Source of the DNA: Acerihabitans arboris
Lineage (GTDB): Bacteria > Pseudomonadota > Gammaproteobacteria > Enterobacterales > Enterobacteriaceae
Assembly (NCBI RefSeq): GCF_010131535.1
Contig: NZ_WUBS01000002.1
Span: 310,001-374,000 of the forward strand
DNA: 64,000 bases
Direction of reading: 5' to 3'
Part shown: piece by piece, positions 1-7,492 of the stretch
Layout: each line of letters begins with the position of its first letter
Numbering within the stretch: the first letter of the stretch is position 1
The notes under the pieces: model-generated
What the model saw: only the letters and a program-made list of their open reading frames with translations
Database searches by the model: none
What the model was told of the DNA's origin: nothing
Translations under genes and position numbers: made by a program

Positions 1-309
1 ATCGAGCCGATGTTTGATGTGTATTTATCCGCTCCGTTAAAACAGCAGTTGGCCAAGCTCAATGCCAAGGATAAATTCTTGTGGATTGATGACTGCAACA
101 AAATGGCCGACGTGTGGGATGCCTCGCTCAGCCAAGTGTCAAACTATTGCGTTGCCGTCGGGAACCTGAGCACGCGCCCGCAAATTGTTAGAATAGACAG
201 CGACGTCTATCGCGGCAAGGTGTCGTTTAAAAAACTACCCGCCGGGGACGAAGCCCAGTTCCAGCAAACCGTCGGCCGGCTTAATTTAACCGATCCCCCG
301 ACCAATTAA
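1..309 (+). CDS. hypothetical protein, C-terminal part
   Basis: The reading frame is open to the left edge of the window, so the gene probably begins outside it; an internal ATG lies at position 10. About 100 residues are visible, soluble in character, with no membrane segment and no motif I recognise. The stop is a TAA at 307-309. No co-directional gene follows closely, as the next stretch is AT-rich and intergenic. I cannot assign a function. Confidence 0.5.
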   Translation: MEPMFDVYLSAPLKQQLAKLNAKDKFLWIDDCNKMADVWDASLSQVSNYCVAVGNLSTRPQIVRIDSDVYRGKVSFKKLPAGDEAQFQQTVGRLNLTDPPTN

Positions 310-567
310 CACGGGGGACGGGTGGGCGCGTAAGCTGCGCCGCTTTACACATTAACGTTTTATGCAAAACTGCATCATTTCCTGGCAATATAACCGGCCA
401 AAGTGAATAACCATGGTTATTAATTAAACAACATTATTTATCGATGTTATAAATGTCCATTTCCTGGACGGCGATGTTAATAAGCCTGTGCTCCCCGAAG
501 TAATAATTATTCTTATTTGAAACGCCCCTTTTTTGTCTTCATTTCCCGCCGCCCGACGGGAAAGAGC

Positions 568-609
568 CTTATGAGACGCGGCCCCGCGGGTCATAAGTTA
601 TTCTTATGC
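568..609. promoter_or_regulatory. candidate operator: three CTTATG half-sites
   Basis: CTTATGA (568-574) and TCATAAG (591-597) form a 7-bp inverted repeat. TCATAAG and CTTATGC (603-609) form a second one, ATAAG-N5-CTTAT, which fits the T-N11-A pattern used by LysR-type regulators. The cluster lies 140-180 bp upstream of the amino-acid importer genes. The rest of the 310-748 gap is AT-rich, with a short hairpin at 542-563 and a small hydrophobic ORF. The regulator is unknown. Confidence 0.35.
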
Positions 610-626
610 TTAGCGGTGATAAACAT

Positions 627-761
627 ATGCTTTTTTATACGTGGTTAATTATCTTTGCCTATGCAATATTCCTGTGCAGAAAACCATGCTCTTGGGATAA
701 CCCCATGAAGTGGTTAAATTATTTAATAATTATATCAAGGAAAAGCAAATGGCTTTATTAA
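627..761 (+). CDS. possible 44-residue hydrophobic leader/small membrane protein
   Basis: An ATG at 627 follows a GGTGA sequence with about 7 nt spacing and opens 44 codons ending at TAA 759-761. Residues 3-17 are hydrophobic and could span the membrane; the tail is basic. The ORF overlaps the start of the next gene (ATG 749) by 13 nt in another frame, the geometry of a translationally coupled upstream ORF. There is no homology I recognise, and chance in AT-rich DNA is a real alternative. Confidence 0.25.
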   Translation: MLFYTWLIIFAYAIFLCRKPCSWDNPMKWLNYLIIISRKSKWLY

Positions 762-1579
762 TCAATAAACGGCCCGCCGTTTTATCGCTATTGACCTTAC
801 TGGCCCTGGGCAGTCTTTCTTCCGTTGCCGTCCATGCCGATCAATTGGCCGATATTAAACAGGCCGGCGTTATTCGCGTCGCCACCTTTGATTCCAACCC
901 GCCGTTCGGGTCCGTGGACGCCAAAACCCATGCCATCGTCGGCTACGACGTGGATTTCGCCAAGGCGCTGGCAACCGCCCTGGGCGTAAAACTGGAGCTG
1001 GTGCCCACCAATCCCGCGAATCGCATTCCGCTGCTGCAGTCGGGCAAAGCCGACATTATTGTTGCCGATATCACCATCACGCCGGAGCGGGCCAAGGTGA
1101 TCGCTTTTTCCATCCCCTATTTTGTCACCGGGCAGCAGTTCCTGGCGCCGGTGAATTCACCGGACAAGCTGGACGGCTATGCCGATGCCCGCATCGGCGC
1201 GGTGAAAGGCACCACCGGCGAGCAGGAACTGCATCATCGTTTCCCGAATGCCCGCGTCCTGTCCTATGACGATATCCCGCTGGCGCTGACCGCGCTGCGC
1301 AACGGCAATGTGCAGGCCATCACCCAGGACAGCACCATCCTGGCCGGCCTGCTCGACGGCGCGCCGGATAAAGCCAAGTATAAAGTGCTGCCGGAGTTGC
1401 TGAGTAAAGAAGAGATCGGCGTCGGCGTTAAAAAAGGCGAAACCGCGTTACTCTCCTTTGTTAATAATGAGCTGCTGAAACTGGAGCAAAACGGCCAGGC
1501 CACCTCTATTTATAATATTTGGTTTGGGCCGCAGACTAAGTCGCCTCAACCACGTTTGTTTAAAATAAAAGCGAACTGA
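749..1579 (+). CDS. amino-acid ABC transporter substrate-binding protein
   Basis: This is a periplasmic type-3 solute-binding protein of the polar amino-acid family (GltI/GlnH/FliY-like), 276 residues. I chose the ATG at 749 because AAGGAAA precedes it and the protein then starts with a typical signal peptide (basic start, hydrophobic core, cleavage near VHA-D). Mature family hallmarks follow: GVIRVAT, a PPFG segment, [11 protein letters not shown] and [17 protein letters not shown]. It delivers its ligand, probably glutamate, aspartate or another polar amino acid, to the permeases encoded downstream. It is first in a four-gene operon with the ATPase (1593) and two permeases (2423, 3219). The exact substrate cannot be read from sequence. 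Confidence 0.9.
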   Translation: MALLINKRPAVLSLLTLLALGSLSSVAVHADQLADIKQAGVIRVATFDSNPPFGSVDAKTHAIVGYDVDFAKALATALGVKLELVPTNPANRIPLLQSGKADIIVADITITPERAKVIAFSIPYFVTGQQFLAPVNSPDKLDGYADARIGAVKGTTGEQELHHRFPNARVLSYDDIPLALTALRNGNVQAITQDSTILAGLLDGAPDKAKYKVLPELLSKEEIGVGVKKGETALLSFVNNELLKLEQNGQATSIYNIWFGPQTKSPQPRLFKIKAN

Positions 1580-1592
1580 TCGGGCTGAACTA

Positions 1593-2423
1593 ATGCAATC
1601 CAAGTACGACAATATGCAATCATCCGCCGCCCCGGTGGCGGATACCCCTGCCCCACATGCTTCCCCCGCCGTCGAATTCCGCCAGGTAGATAAATTTTTC
1701 GGGCCGCACCAGGTGATCAGCCAGGTGGATTTCAGCGTCGGGCGCGGCGAAGTGGTGGCGATTTGCGGCCCCTCGGGATCGGGCAAATCCACCCTGATAC
1801 GCCTGATTAACCAGCTCGAAAGCGTAAGCGGCGGTGAAATCCTGATCAACGGCCGGCCAACCTCGGCCTTGACAGGCCGGGCGCTGCGCGAGTTACGCAC
1901 CCATATCGGGTTCGTGTTCCAGCAGTTTAATTTGTATGCCCATCTCAGCGCGCTGGACAATGTCAGCCTGGCGCTGGTCAAGGTGCACGGCTGGACGCGG
2001 GCCAAGGCGCATGCCAAGGCGCACACCCTGTTGGAACGGGTGGGCCTGGGCGGCAAGGCGTCCTCTTTTCCGGCGCAATTGTCCGGCGGCCAGCAGCAGC
2101 GGGTGGCGATTGCCCGCGCCCTGGCCACCGACCCAAGCCTTATCCTGTTTGACGAACCCACCTCGGCGCTGGACCCGGAAATGATCGGCGAAGTGCTGCA
2201 GGTGATGCAGGAACTGGCGCATAGCGGCATCACCATGGTGGTGGTCACCCATGAAATGAGCTTTGCCCGCGAGATCGCCGATCGGGTGGTGTTTATGGAC
2301 GGCGGAATCATCCTGGAGCAGGCCGACCCGGAAAGCTTTTTCACCGCGCCGGTGCATCCGCGCGCGCGGCGCTTTTTGCAAAAGGTACTGAATCCGCTGC
2401 ATGCGCGGGTGGAAGACCTCTGA
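1593..2423 (+). CDS. amino-acid ABC transporter ATP-binding protein (GlnQ/GltL-like)
   Basis: This is the cytoplasmic ATPase of the polar amino-acid importer, 276 residues. Walker A GPSGSGKS is near residue 59, the Q-loop is in FVFQQFNL, the signature is LSGGQQQR, Walker B is LILFDEP, and the switch histidine is in VVVTHEM. About 25 poorly conserved residues precede the ABC domain, and a second in-frame ATG lies at 1614, so a slightly shorter protein is possible. The TGA stop overlaps the ATG of the next permease by one base, indicating translational coupling. Confidence 0.92.
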   Translation: MQSKYDNMQSSAAPVADTPAPHASPAVEFRQVDKFFGPHQVISQVDFSVGRGEVVAICGPSGSGKSTLIRLINQLESVSGGEILINGRPTSALTGRALRELRTHIGFVFQQFNLYAHLSALDNVSLALVKVHGWTRAKAHAKAHTLLERVGLGGKASSFPAQLSGGQQQRVAIARALATDPSLILFDEPTSALDPEMIGEVLQVMQELAHSGITMVVVTHEMSFAREIADRVVFMDGGIILEQADPESFFTAPVHPRARRFLQKVLNPLHARVEDL

Positions 2424-3229
2424 TGGCCTGGCATCTGGATTGGGCCGGCGTGCTGACCGGCCAGCCGTGGCAATGGATCCTCTCCGGTCTCGCCGCCACC
2501 CTGTACGTCACCCTGCTCGCCAGCCTGCTGGCTACCCTTATCGCCCTGCTGATGTTGGGCCTGCGCCTGGCGCCTGGACGCGCAGGCCACGCCCTGGTGG
2601 CGGCCTATGTTGCGGTATTTCGCAACACGCCGCTGCTGGTGCAGCTGTTGTTCTGGTACTTTGCCGCCTGGAGCGCCCTGCCGCAGCGCCTGCGGTTTTA
2701 CATCGGCGATATGCACCCGTGGTCGGTGCTGCCGGGCAACGTGCCCTGGCTGGCGCCGGAATTTCTTTGCGCCTGCTGGGGACTGGCGCTGTTCTGCGCG
2801 GCGTTTTTAATCGAAGAGGTCCAGGCCGGCTTGAACTCCGTGCCGGCGGGGCAAAAGGAAGCCGCGCTGTCACAGGGGTTCAGCCAGGGACAGATGTTAC
2901 GCCATGTGCTGTTGCCGCAGGGATTGCTTAACGCCTGGCAACCCCTGGTCGGGCAGTACCTGAACCTGATGAAGCTCTCCTCACTGGCCAGCGGCATCAG
3001 CTTTGCCGAATTAACCTATCAGGTCGGCCATGTGGAGAGCTACAACGCCCACGCGCTGGAGGGCTTTGCGGTGGGCACCGCGCTTTACCTGCTGCTGGGC
3101 GTGGCGATGGGATCGCTACTGATGTTATCCGGGCCGAAACGACGCGGCGGACGGCAGCGCCTGGTGGCGGCCGTCGACGCCGCGACGCAGCCGGCCGTTC
3201 GGGGCAAGGGGGTGCGCCATGACCTTTAA
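2423..3229 (+). CDS. amino-acid ABC transporter permease 1 (GltJ-like)
   Basis: This inner-membrane permease of the HisMQ type has 268 residues and several strongly hydrophobic segments. The family EAA-like loop is present around residues 145-160, where the GQKEAALSQGFS motif contacts the ATPase. The N-terminal half carries the FRNTPLLVQL motif typical of polar amino-acid permeases. It overlaps the ATPase gene by 1 nt and the second permease by 11 nt. The C-terminal tail after the last membrane segment is unusually Arg/Ala rich. It most likely forms a heterodimer with the next protein. Confidence 0.9.
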   Translation: MAWHLDWAGVLTGQPWQWILSGLAATLYVTLLASLLATLIALLMLGLRLAPGRAGHALVAAYVAVFRNTPLLVQLLFWYFAAWSALPQRLRFYIGDMHPWSVLPGNVPWLAPEFLCACWGLALFCAAFLIEEVQAGLNSVPAGQKEAALSQGFSQGQMLRHVLLPQGLLNAWQPLVGQYLNLMKLSSLASGISFAELTYQVGHVESYNAHALEGFAVGTALYLLLGVAMGSLLMLSGPKRRGGRQRLVAAVDAATQPAVRGKGVRHDL

Positions 3230-3908
3230 TATCGACGTGATCCTCAATAACCTGACCTACCTGTTGTGGGGCCGTTTGGCCGACGGCCAGCCGGGCGGCG
3301 TGCTGCTGACGATTATCATGGCGCTTTCCGGCGGCGTGCTGGCGCTGGCGGCCGGCGTATTGCTGGCGTGCCTGGCCTGGCGCTACCAGGGCTGGACGCG
3401 CCGGGCGCTGTTTATCTGGGCCGAGGTTATCCGCGGCATCCCGCTGATTTTTGTCATCTTCTGGATGTTTTTCCTGTTGCCTGTCCTGTTCGGCGGTTCG
3501 ATTCCCGGCCCGCTGACGGTGATCCTGGCCCTGGCCTGGTTTACCTCGGCGGCGGTGATGCACACCACGCTGTCCGGTCTGAACGCCCTGCCTGCCGGGC
3601 AGGTGGAGGCGGGCATCGCCTCGGGGCTTGGCGAGTGGCAAATCCTGCGCACGATTTTATTGCCGCAGGCGATGCCGAACCTGCTGCCGTCCTATATCGG
3701 GCTGATGGTCTCCCTGGTGAAGGACACCTCGCTGGCGTTTATCGTCAACGTGCCGGAGCTGACCACCGTCGCCGGCCAGGTCAATAATCGCGAGCAGATA
3801 TATCCCACCGAGATTTTTGTCTTTATCGGCCTGATTTATTACCTGCTGTGTTATGGCCTGTCCCTGCTTGCGGCCAAACTGGGCGCGCCGAAGCCGCTGT
3901 CACGATAG
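3219..3908 (+). CDS. amino-acid ABC transporter permease 2 (GltK-like)
   Basis: This is the second HisMQ-type permease, 229 residues. It shows the AEVIRGIPLIFVIFW motif in the first third, the loop GQVEAGIASGLGEWQ that docks on the ATPase, and LVKDTSLAFI near the C-terminus. Together with the preceding three genes it completes an SBP-ATPase-permease-permease importer. It is the last gene of the operon, and a GC-rich hairpin lies 15 nt beyond its stop. Confidence 0.92.
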   Translation: MTFNIDVILNNLTYLLWGRLADGQPGGVLLTIIMALSGGVLALAAGVLLACLAWRYQGWTRRALFIWAEVIRGIPLIFVIFWMFFLLPVLFGGSIPGPLTVILALAWFTSAAVMHTTLSGLNALPAGQVEAGIASGLGEWQILRTILLPQAMPNLLPSYIGLMVSLVKDTSLAFIVNVPELTTVAGQVNNREQIYPTEIFVFIGLIYYLLCYGLSLLAAKLGAPKPLSR

Positions 3909-3923
3909 CGTCCCTCTCTTCCT

Positions 3924-3948
3924 GCGGGACCGGATGATCGGGTCCCGC
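3924..3948. terminator. hairpin between convergent operons
   Basis: Arms GCGGGACC and GGTCCCGC (8 bp, perfect) enclose a 9-nt loop in the 57-bp gap between two convergent operons. There is no U-run on either side, so it is terminator-like rather than a classical intrinsic terminator. Confidence 0.4.
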
Positions 3949-3965
3949 TCGGACATCCCAAGGGG

Positions 3966-4745
3966 TTACAGCATATGGCGCCGGGCTTCGGCCCGCACCC
4001 GATGCAGCACCTGTTGTTTGATATGGCTGTAGCCGGGGGCCTGCGCCAGGGTCTCGATATCCCGGTCCCGGCCGAAAGGCAGGACCACCTCTTCGACAAT
4101 GTTACCCGGCCGCGCCGACATCACCAGTATCCGGTCGGCGAGGAACAGCGCCTCCTCCACGTCGTGGGTGACAAACAAAATCGTCGTGCCGGTCTGCCGC
4201 CAGGCGTCACGCAGCAGCTCCTGCATCATCATCCGGGTTTGCGCATCCAGCGCGCCGAAGGGCTCGTCCATCAGCAGCACCTCGGGGTCGGGCAGCCAGG
4301 CCCGCGCCAGCGCCACCCGTTGTTTCATGCCGCCGGACAGTTGCCAGGGCGCATGCTGGCCAAACCCGTTCAATCCCACCCGGTCAAGCCAGGCGTTGGC
4401 ATCGGCGTCGGCCGCGGCTTTTTTCCGGCCCGCCATGCGCGCGCCGAAGGTGACATTATCCAATACCGACAGCCACGGGAATAAGTTGGGCTGCTGGAAC
4501 ACCATGCCCCGGCTCGGGTGCGGTGCTTTGACCGGCCGGCCCGCGCAGAGGATCCGGCCTTGCCGCACCGGGGTGAAGCCGGCAATCAAATTCAGGATGG
4601 TGGATTTGCCGCAGCCGGAGGGGCCGAGCAGCACCACGAATTCGCCTTTGGCAAGCGTAAGCGAGACATCGTCCAGCACCGTCAGGGACGCATGTTTACC
4701 GGCAAAGGCCAGGGTGATATGTTCAACATCGATATGCGGCGTCAT
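3966..4745 (-). CDS. taurine/sulfonate-type ABC transporter ATP-binding protein (TauB/SsuB-like)
   Basis: This 259-residue ATPase belongs to the nitrate/sulfonate/taurine importer family. Walker A is GPSGCGKS, the signature is LSGGMKQRVALARAW, Walker B is VLLMDEPFGALD, and the switch region is FVTHDVEEALFLADRI; the DEPFGALDAQTR stretch is typical of TauB/SsuB. The ATG at 4743-4745 was chosen because upstream sequence in this frame belongs to the permease gene and the family start resembles MTPHIDVEHI. It overlaps the permease stop by 4 nt. It is last in the A-C-B ordered operon. Confidence 0.9.
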   Translation of the reverse strand: MTPHIDVEHITLAFAGKHASLTVLDDVSLTLAKGEFVVLLGPSGCGKSTILNLIAGFTPVRQGRILCAGRPVKAPHPSRGMVFQQPNLFPWLSVLDNVTFGARMAGRKKAAADADANAWLDRVGLNGFGQHAPWQLSGGMKQRVALARAWLPDPEVLLMDEPFGALDAQTRMMMQELLRDAWRQTGTTILFVTHDVEEALFLADRILVMSARPGNIVEEVVLPFGRDRDIETLAQAPGYSHIKQQVLHRVRAEARRHML

Positions 4746-5515
4746 GCGTCCTTCCCCGCCCAGGGCACCAGCCATTTCTGCAAGCCCACGATCGCCAGGT
4801 CCAGCATATAGCCGATGGCGCCCAGCAGCAGGATGCCAATCATCACGATATCGGTGCGCAGATAGGCGCTGGCGTTGATCACCATCCACCCCAGGCCCGA
4901 CGTGGCGGCCACCAGTTCGGCGGCAATCAGCGACGTCCAGCCGACGCCGATGGACAGGCGCACGCTGGTAAACAGCTCTGGCAGGGTCTCCGGCAGCACC
5001 ACCCGCCAGAAAATCTGCCGGCGCGAGGCGCCCAGGCTCTGCGCCACGCGGATCCGTGCACCGCCGACCCGCTCCACCGCGGCGGCTGCGCCCACCACGA
5101 CGCTAAGAAAGGTAGCGATAAAAATCAGGAAAAATTTCGACGACTCGCCAATGCCCAGCCACACCACCGCCAGCGGGATCAGGGCAATTTTCGGCAGCGG
5201 CCGCAAAAACTGCACAAACGGATTGAGCGCGGCGGCGATCGGCTCCGACAACCCCATCAGCAGCCCCAGCGGGATGCCGCAGGCGATGGCGACGGCGAAA
5301 GCGCTCAGCGCCCGCGCCAGGCTGATGGCGATATGTTGCCAGAGCGGCACTTGGCGATAGCCGTCATGGAGCAGCTCAACGGTGGTTTCGGCCAGATCGG
5401 ATAACGGCGGCAGCAATAAGGGGTCGACCCACTGCCGTTCGCCGGCGATTTGCCACAACAGGAAAAACAGCGTCACCGAAACGACGCTAATGGCGACATG
5501 ATTAACCGCTTTCAT
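4742..5515 (-). CDS. taurine/sulfonate-type ABC transporter permease (TauC/SsuC-like)
   Basis: This 257-residue inner-membrane permease of the BPD_transp_1 family has about six hydrophobic segments. The ATPase-contact loop reads RVAQSLGASRRQIFWRVVLPETLPE, and the following GVGWTSLIAAELVAATSGLGW is typical of TauC/SsuC proteins. It lies 8 nt downstream of the binding-protein gene and overlaps the ATPase gene, so the three are co-transcribed. A periplasmic partner and an ATPase are both present, making a complete importer. Confidence 0.9.
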   Translation of the reverse strand: MKAVNHVAISVVSVTLFFLLWQIAGERQWVDPLLLPPLSDLAETTVELLHDGYRQVPLWQHIAISLARALSAFAVAIACGIPLGLLMGLSEPIAAALNPFVQFLRPLPKIALIPLAVVWLGIGESSKFFLIFIATFLSVVVGAAAAVERVGGARIRVAQSLGASRRQIFWRVVLPETLPELFTSVRLSIGVGWTSLIAAELVAATSGLGWMVINASAYLRTDIVMIGILLLGAIGYMLDLAIVGLQKWLVPWAGKDA

Positions 5516-5523
5516 ATCAGTAT

Positions 5524-6534
5524 TTATTTACCCGCGGCCTGGCGAATGTAACTGGAATTAATCGCCTCGTTCCAGGTGGCGGGGATATCGCGTTTACGCA
5601 CCTCGCCGGTGCTTTCCAGGAAATGGGCGGTTTTATTCACCGCCTGGCCGATGCCGCTGCGGTCGGTATCGGCACCGTCGCCCAGCCAGGCGGCGGTGCC
5701 CTGCTCGGCGATGGAAGGATACTCCAGGCCGGCCAGGGTGTTGGTGGCGGTGGCCACGGGCGCGCCCACTTCGCGGGCGACGATGGCGGCGGCGGCCTCG
5801 GGATCGCGGCGGAACTCATCCACCTTGCGCTGATGCACCTTCAGGAAATCGGTCACCACCTGCGGATATTGCCGGGCAAAGGCTTTGCGGACCACATAGT
5901 TGTTATAAATCAGGTAACCGTCTTTTTGCAGATCCTTGGTGGCGAACACCTGATGGCCGCCGGAAGACTCCAACTCCTGGGCAAAGGGCGCCCAGACATA
6001 ACCGGCGTCGATATCGCCGCGTTTCCATGCGGCCACCATCTCCGCCGGACGCAGCGGAATCAGGGTAATCTTGCCGCGATCGAGTTTATGCACGGCAATG
6101 GCCGCTTCCAGCGCGTACTGGGACGTGGAATTGGGCGGGTAGCCGACCCGTTTGCCTTCGATATCCTGCAACCGATCGATACCCTGCTTGCCGATCAGGC
6201 GTTCATAGGTGGCAATGACGCCGGAAACGCCGACAATCTCCACCGGCAGCTTGCGCACGATACCGGCGGTGGCCGGACTGGAGCCAAAGTTGGCGATATC
6301 AATGGCGTCGCTGGCGAAATAGTTCAGCGCATCGGCGCCCGAGGCGAACTGTACCCATTTTACCTTGGTGCCCAGCGCCTTTTCCAGGCTGCCGTCCGCT
6401 TTCGCCAGCATTATCACCTGGGAACCGCCGCTGTAGGCAATGCGCACTTCATCCGGCACCGCCGCAGCAAAGGCCGGGGATAAAGCCATTAACCAGCTGG
6501 CCGCGCCAAGCGCGGCCGTCAATATTTTTCGCAT
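5524..6534 (-). CDS. taurine/sulfonate-type ABC transporter substrate-binding protein (TauA-like)
   Basis: This 336-residue periplasmic binding protein has a signal peptide ending near AFAAA. The start ATG at 6532-6534 follows AGGA with good spacing. Its body resembles TauA: EVRIAYSGGSQVIMLAK at the mature N-terminus, then GANFGSSPA-like and GYPPNSTSQYALE segments, and WAPFAQEL. The ligand is probably taurine or another sulfonate. No tauD dioxygenase or ssuD monooxygenase lies beside it, so desulfonation, if it happens, is encoded elsewhere. An inverted repeat (TAACGA/TCGTTA) lies in its leader at 6554-6574. Confidence 0.88.
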   Translation of the reverse strand: MRKILTAALGAASWLMALSPAFAAAVPDEVRIAYSGGSQVIMLAKADGSLEKALGTKVKWVQFASGADALNYFASDAIDIANFGSSPATAGIVRKLPVEIVGVSGVIATYERLIGKQGIDRLQDIEGKRVGYPPNSTSQYALEAAIAVHKLDRGKITLIPLRPAEMVAAWKRGDIDAGYVWAPFAQELESSGGHQVFATKDLQKDGYLIYNNYVVRKAFARQYPQVVTDFLKVHQRKVDEFRRDPEAAAAIVAREVGAPVATATNTLAGLEYPSIAEQGTAAWLGDGADTDRSGIGQAVNKTAHFLESTGEVRKRDIPATWNEAINSSYIRQAAGK

Positions 6535-6553
6535 ACTGTATCCTGTGAAATGA

Positions 6554-6574
6554 TAACGAATAATTTTATCGTTA
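6554..6574. promoter_or_regulatory. inverted repeat upstream of the TauA-like gene
   Basis: TAACGA and TCGTTA flank a 9-nt AT-only spacer, 20-40 nt upstream of the start codon on the minus strand. It could be an operator or a leader hairpin. The rest of the 6535-7021 gap is AT-rich, without an ORF I would defend. Confidence 0.3.
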
Positions 6575-6952
6575 CGGTATTATCAAGGCGCACAGTATAA
6601 GGGCAAAACAGCGGGTCTTTTTAGCAAAGATATAGATGTCTAAAGTGAATAAATGGCAATATACGCCCGCGTGGAATAAAAACATTCTTTATGAAGATAA
6701 ATTCAGCCGCCACGGATGAATAAACAAACAACTAATAACCTGACGTCTTGATGAAAACGTTCATTATTTAACCATTACTTTCCTATTTAATTGATATTAA
6801 TACTTTTTATTATTATATCTTTTTTATAGCAAAATAATTGAAGCAGCTAAACCCAGGGTGTCGCCGCGCCTGATTTATTTATTAGCGGGTAGTATCGCGG
6901 CGGTTCGGGCTGTGCGGAAATTAGCTATGGTTATGCGCTATTCTCATTTTAA

Positions 6953-6984
6953 GGTCAAATGCAAAGTGGTGTATGGTTTTGACC
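6953..6984. promoter_or_regulatory. inverted repeat GGTCAAA/TTTGACC, candidate operator
   Basis: Seven-bp perfect arms are separated by 18 nt, roughly two helical turns centre to centre. The repeat ends 37 nt before the start of the broken amidohydrolase, so it probably controlled that gene and the peptide-importer operon behind it. The regulator is not identifiable. Confidence 0.35.
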
Positions 6985-7021
6985 ATGCTCCAGGAATACC
7001 TATCTCATCATGAGGTTAAAA

Positions 7022-7411
7022 ATGACCACTGATAACGCCATAAAACGGATAGACGGCGCCATTGACCGTCGGCGGGATTACTATATCGCCGTCAGCAATG
7101 ATATACACGCGCATCCTGAAACCGGCAATAATGAATGTTATGCCAACCGCGTATTGACCGGCCTGCTGGCCCAGGCGGGATTTGACGTCACCTCGAATGT
7201 GGCCGGCCATGAAACCGCGTTCTATGCCGTCAAGGATAGCGGAAAACCCGGCCCGGGCATTGCCTATCTGGCGGAATATGGCGCCCTGATCGCCATCGGC
7301 CACGCCTGTTGACACAATATTATCGGCGTCACCAGCATCGCCGCCGCCATCGCGCTGGCGGAAGCCTTGCCGCTGACCGGCGGCGGGACTCAGAGACAAG
7401 AAAGAAAATAG
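7022..7411 (+). pseudogene. M20D amidohydrolase (carboxypeptidase/aminoacylase) remnant
   Basis: The N-terminal quarter of an M20D peptidase is visible: an IHAHPETGNNE metal-site segment, then AEYGALIAIGHAC. The frame then hits TGA at 7310-7312 exactly where the family has Gly in GHACGHN. Reading through gives HNIIGVTSIAAAIALAEAL, so the gene was interrupted by a GGA-to-TGA type change. It also breaks off at 7411, where about three quarters of the enzyme is missing. The ATG at 7022 follows GAGG. Intact homologues of about 390-400 residues often accompany peptide importers and cleave imported acyl-amino acids or dipeptides. Here that step has been lost while the importer remains. Confidence 0.85.
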
Positions 7412-7492
7412 TTACCACTGATGACAAACCCGCCTCAAAGGCTGCGCAAGTTTGCCACCCTCACCACAATAATCTTGGCAAGGATGATGTTG

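Noticed and set aside
1448-2716. Long minus-strand frame opposite the amino-acid importer genes
   Set aside because: It is the shadow of two well-supported plus-strand genes, Arg/Ser/Pro-rich and without recognisable domains.
7310-7312. TGA in GHAC-TGA-HN read as selenocysteine
   Set aside because: The family has Gly here, not Cys, and the gene is also truncated 100 nt later, so a nonsense mutation is far more likely.
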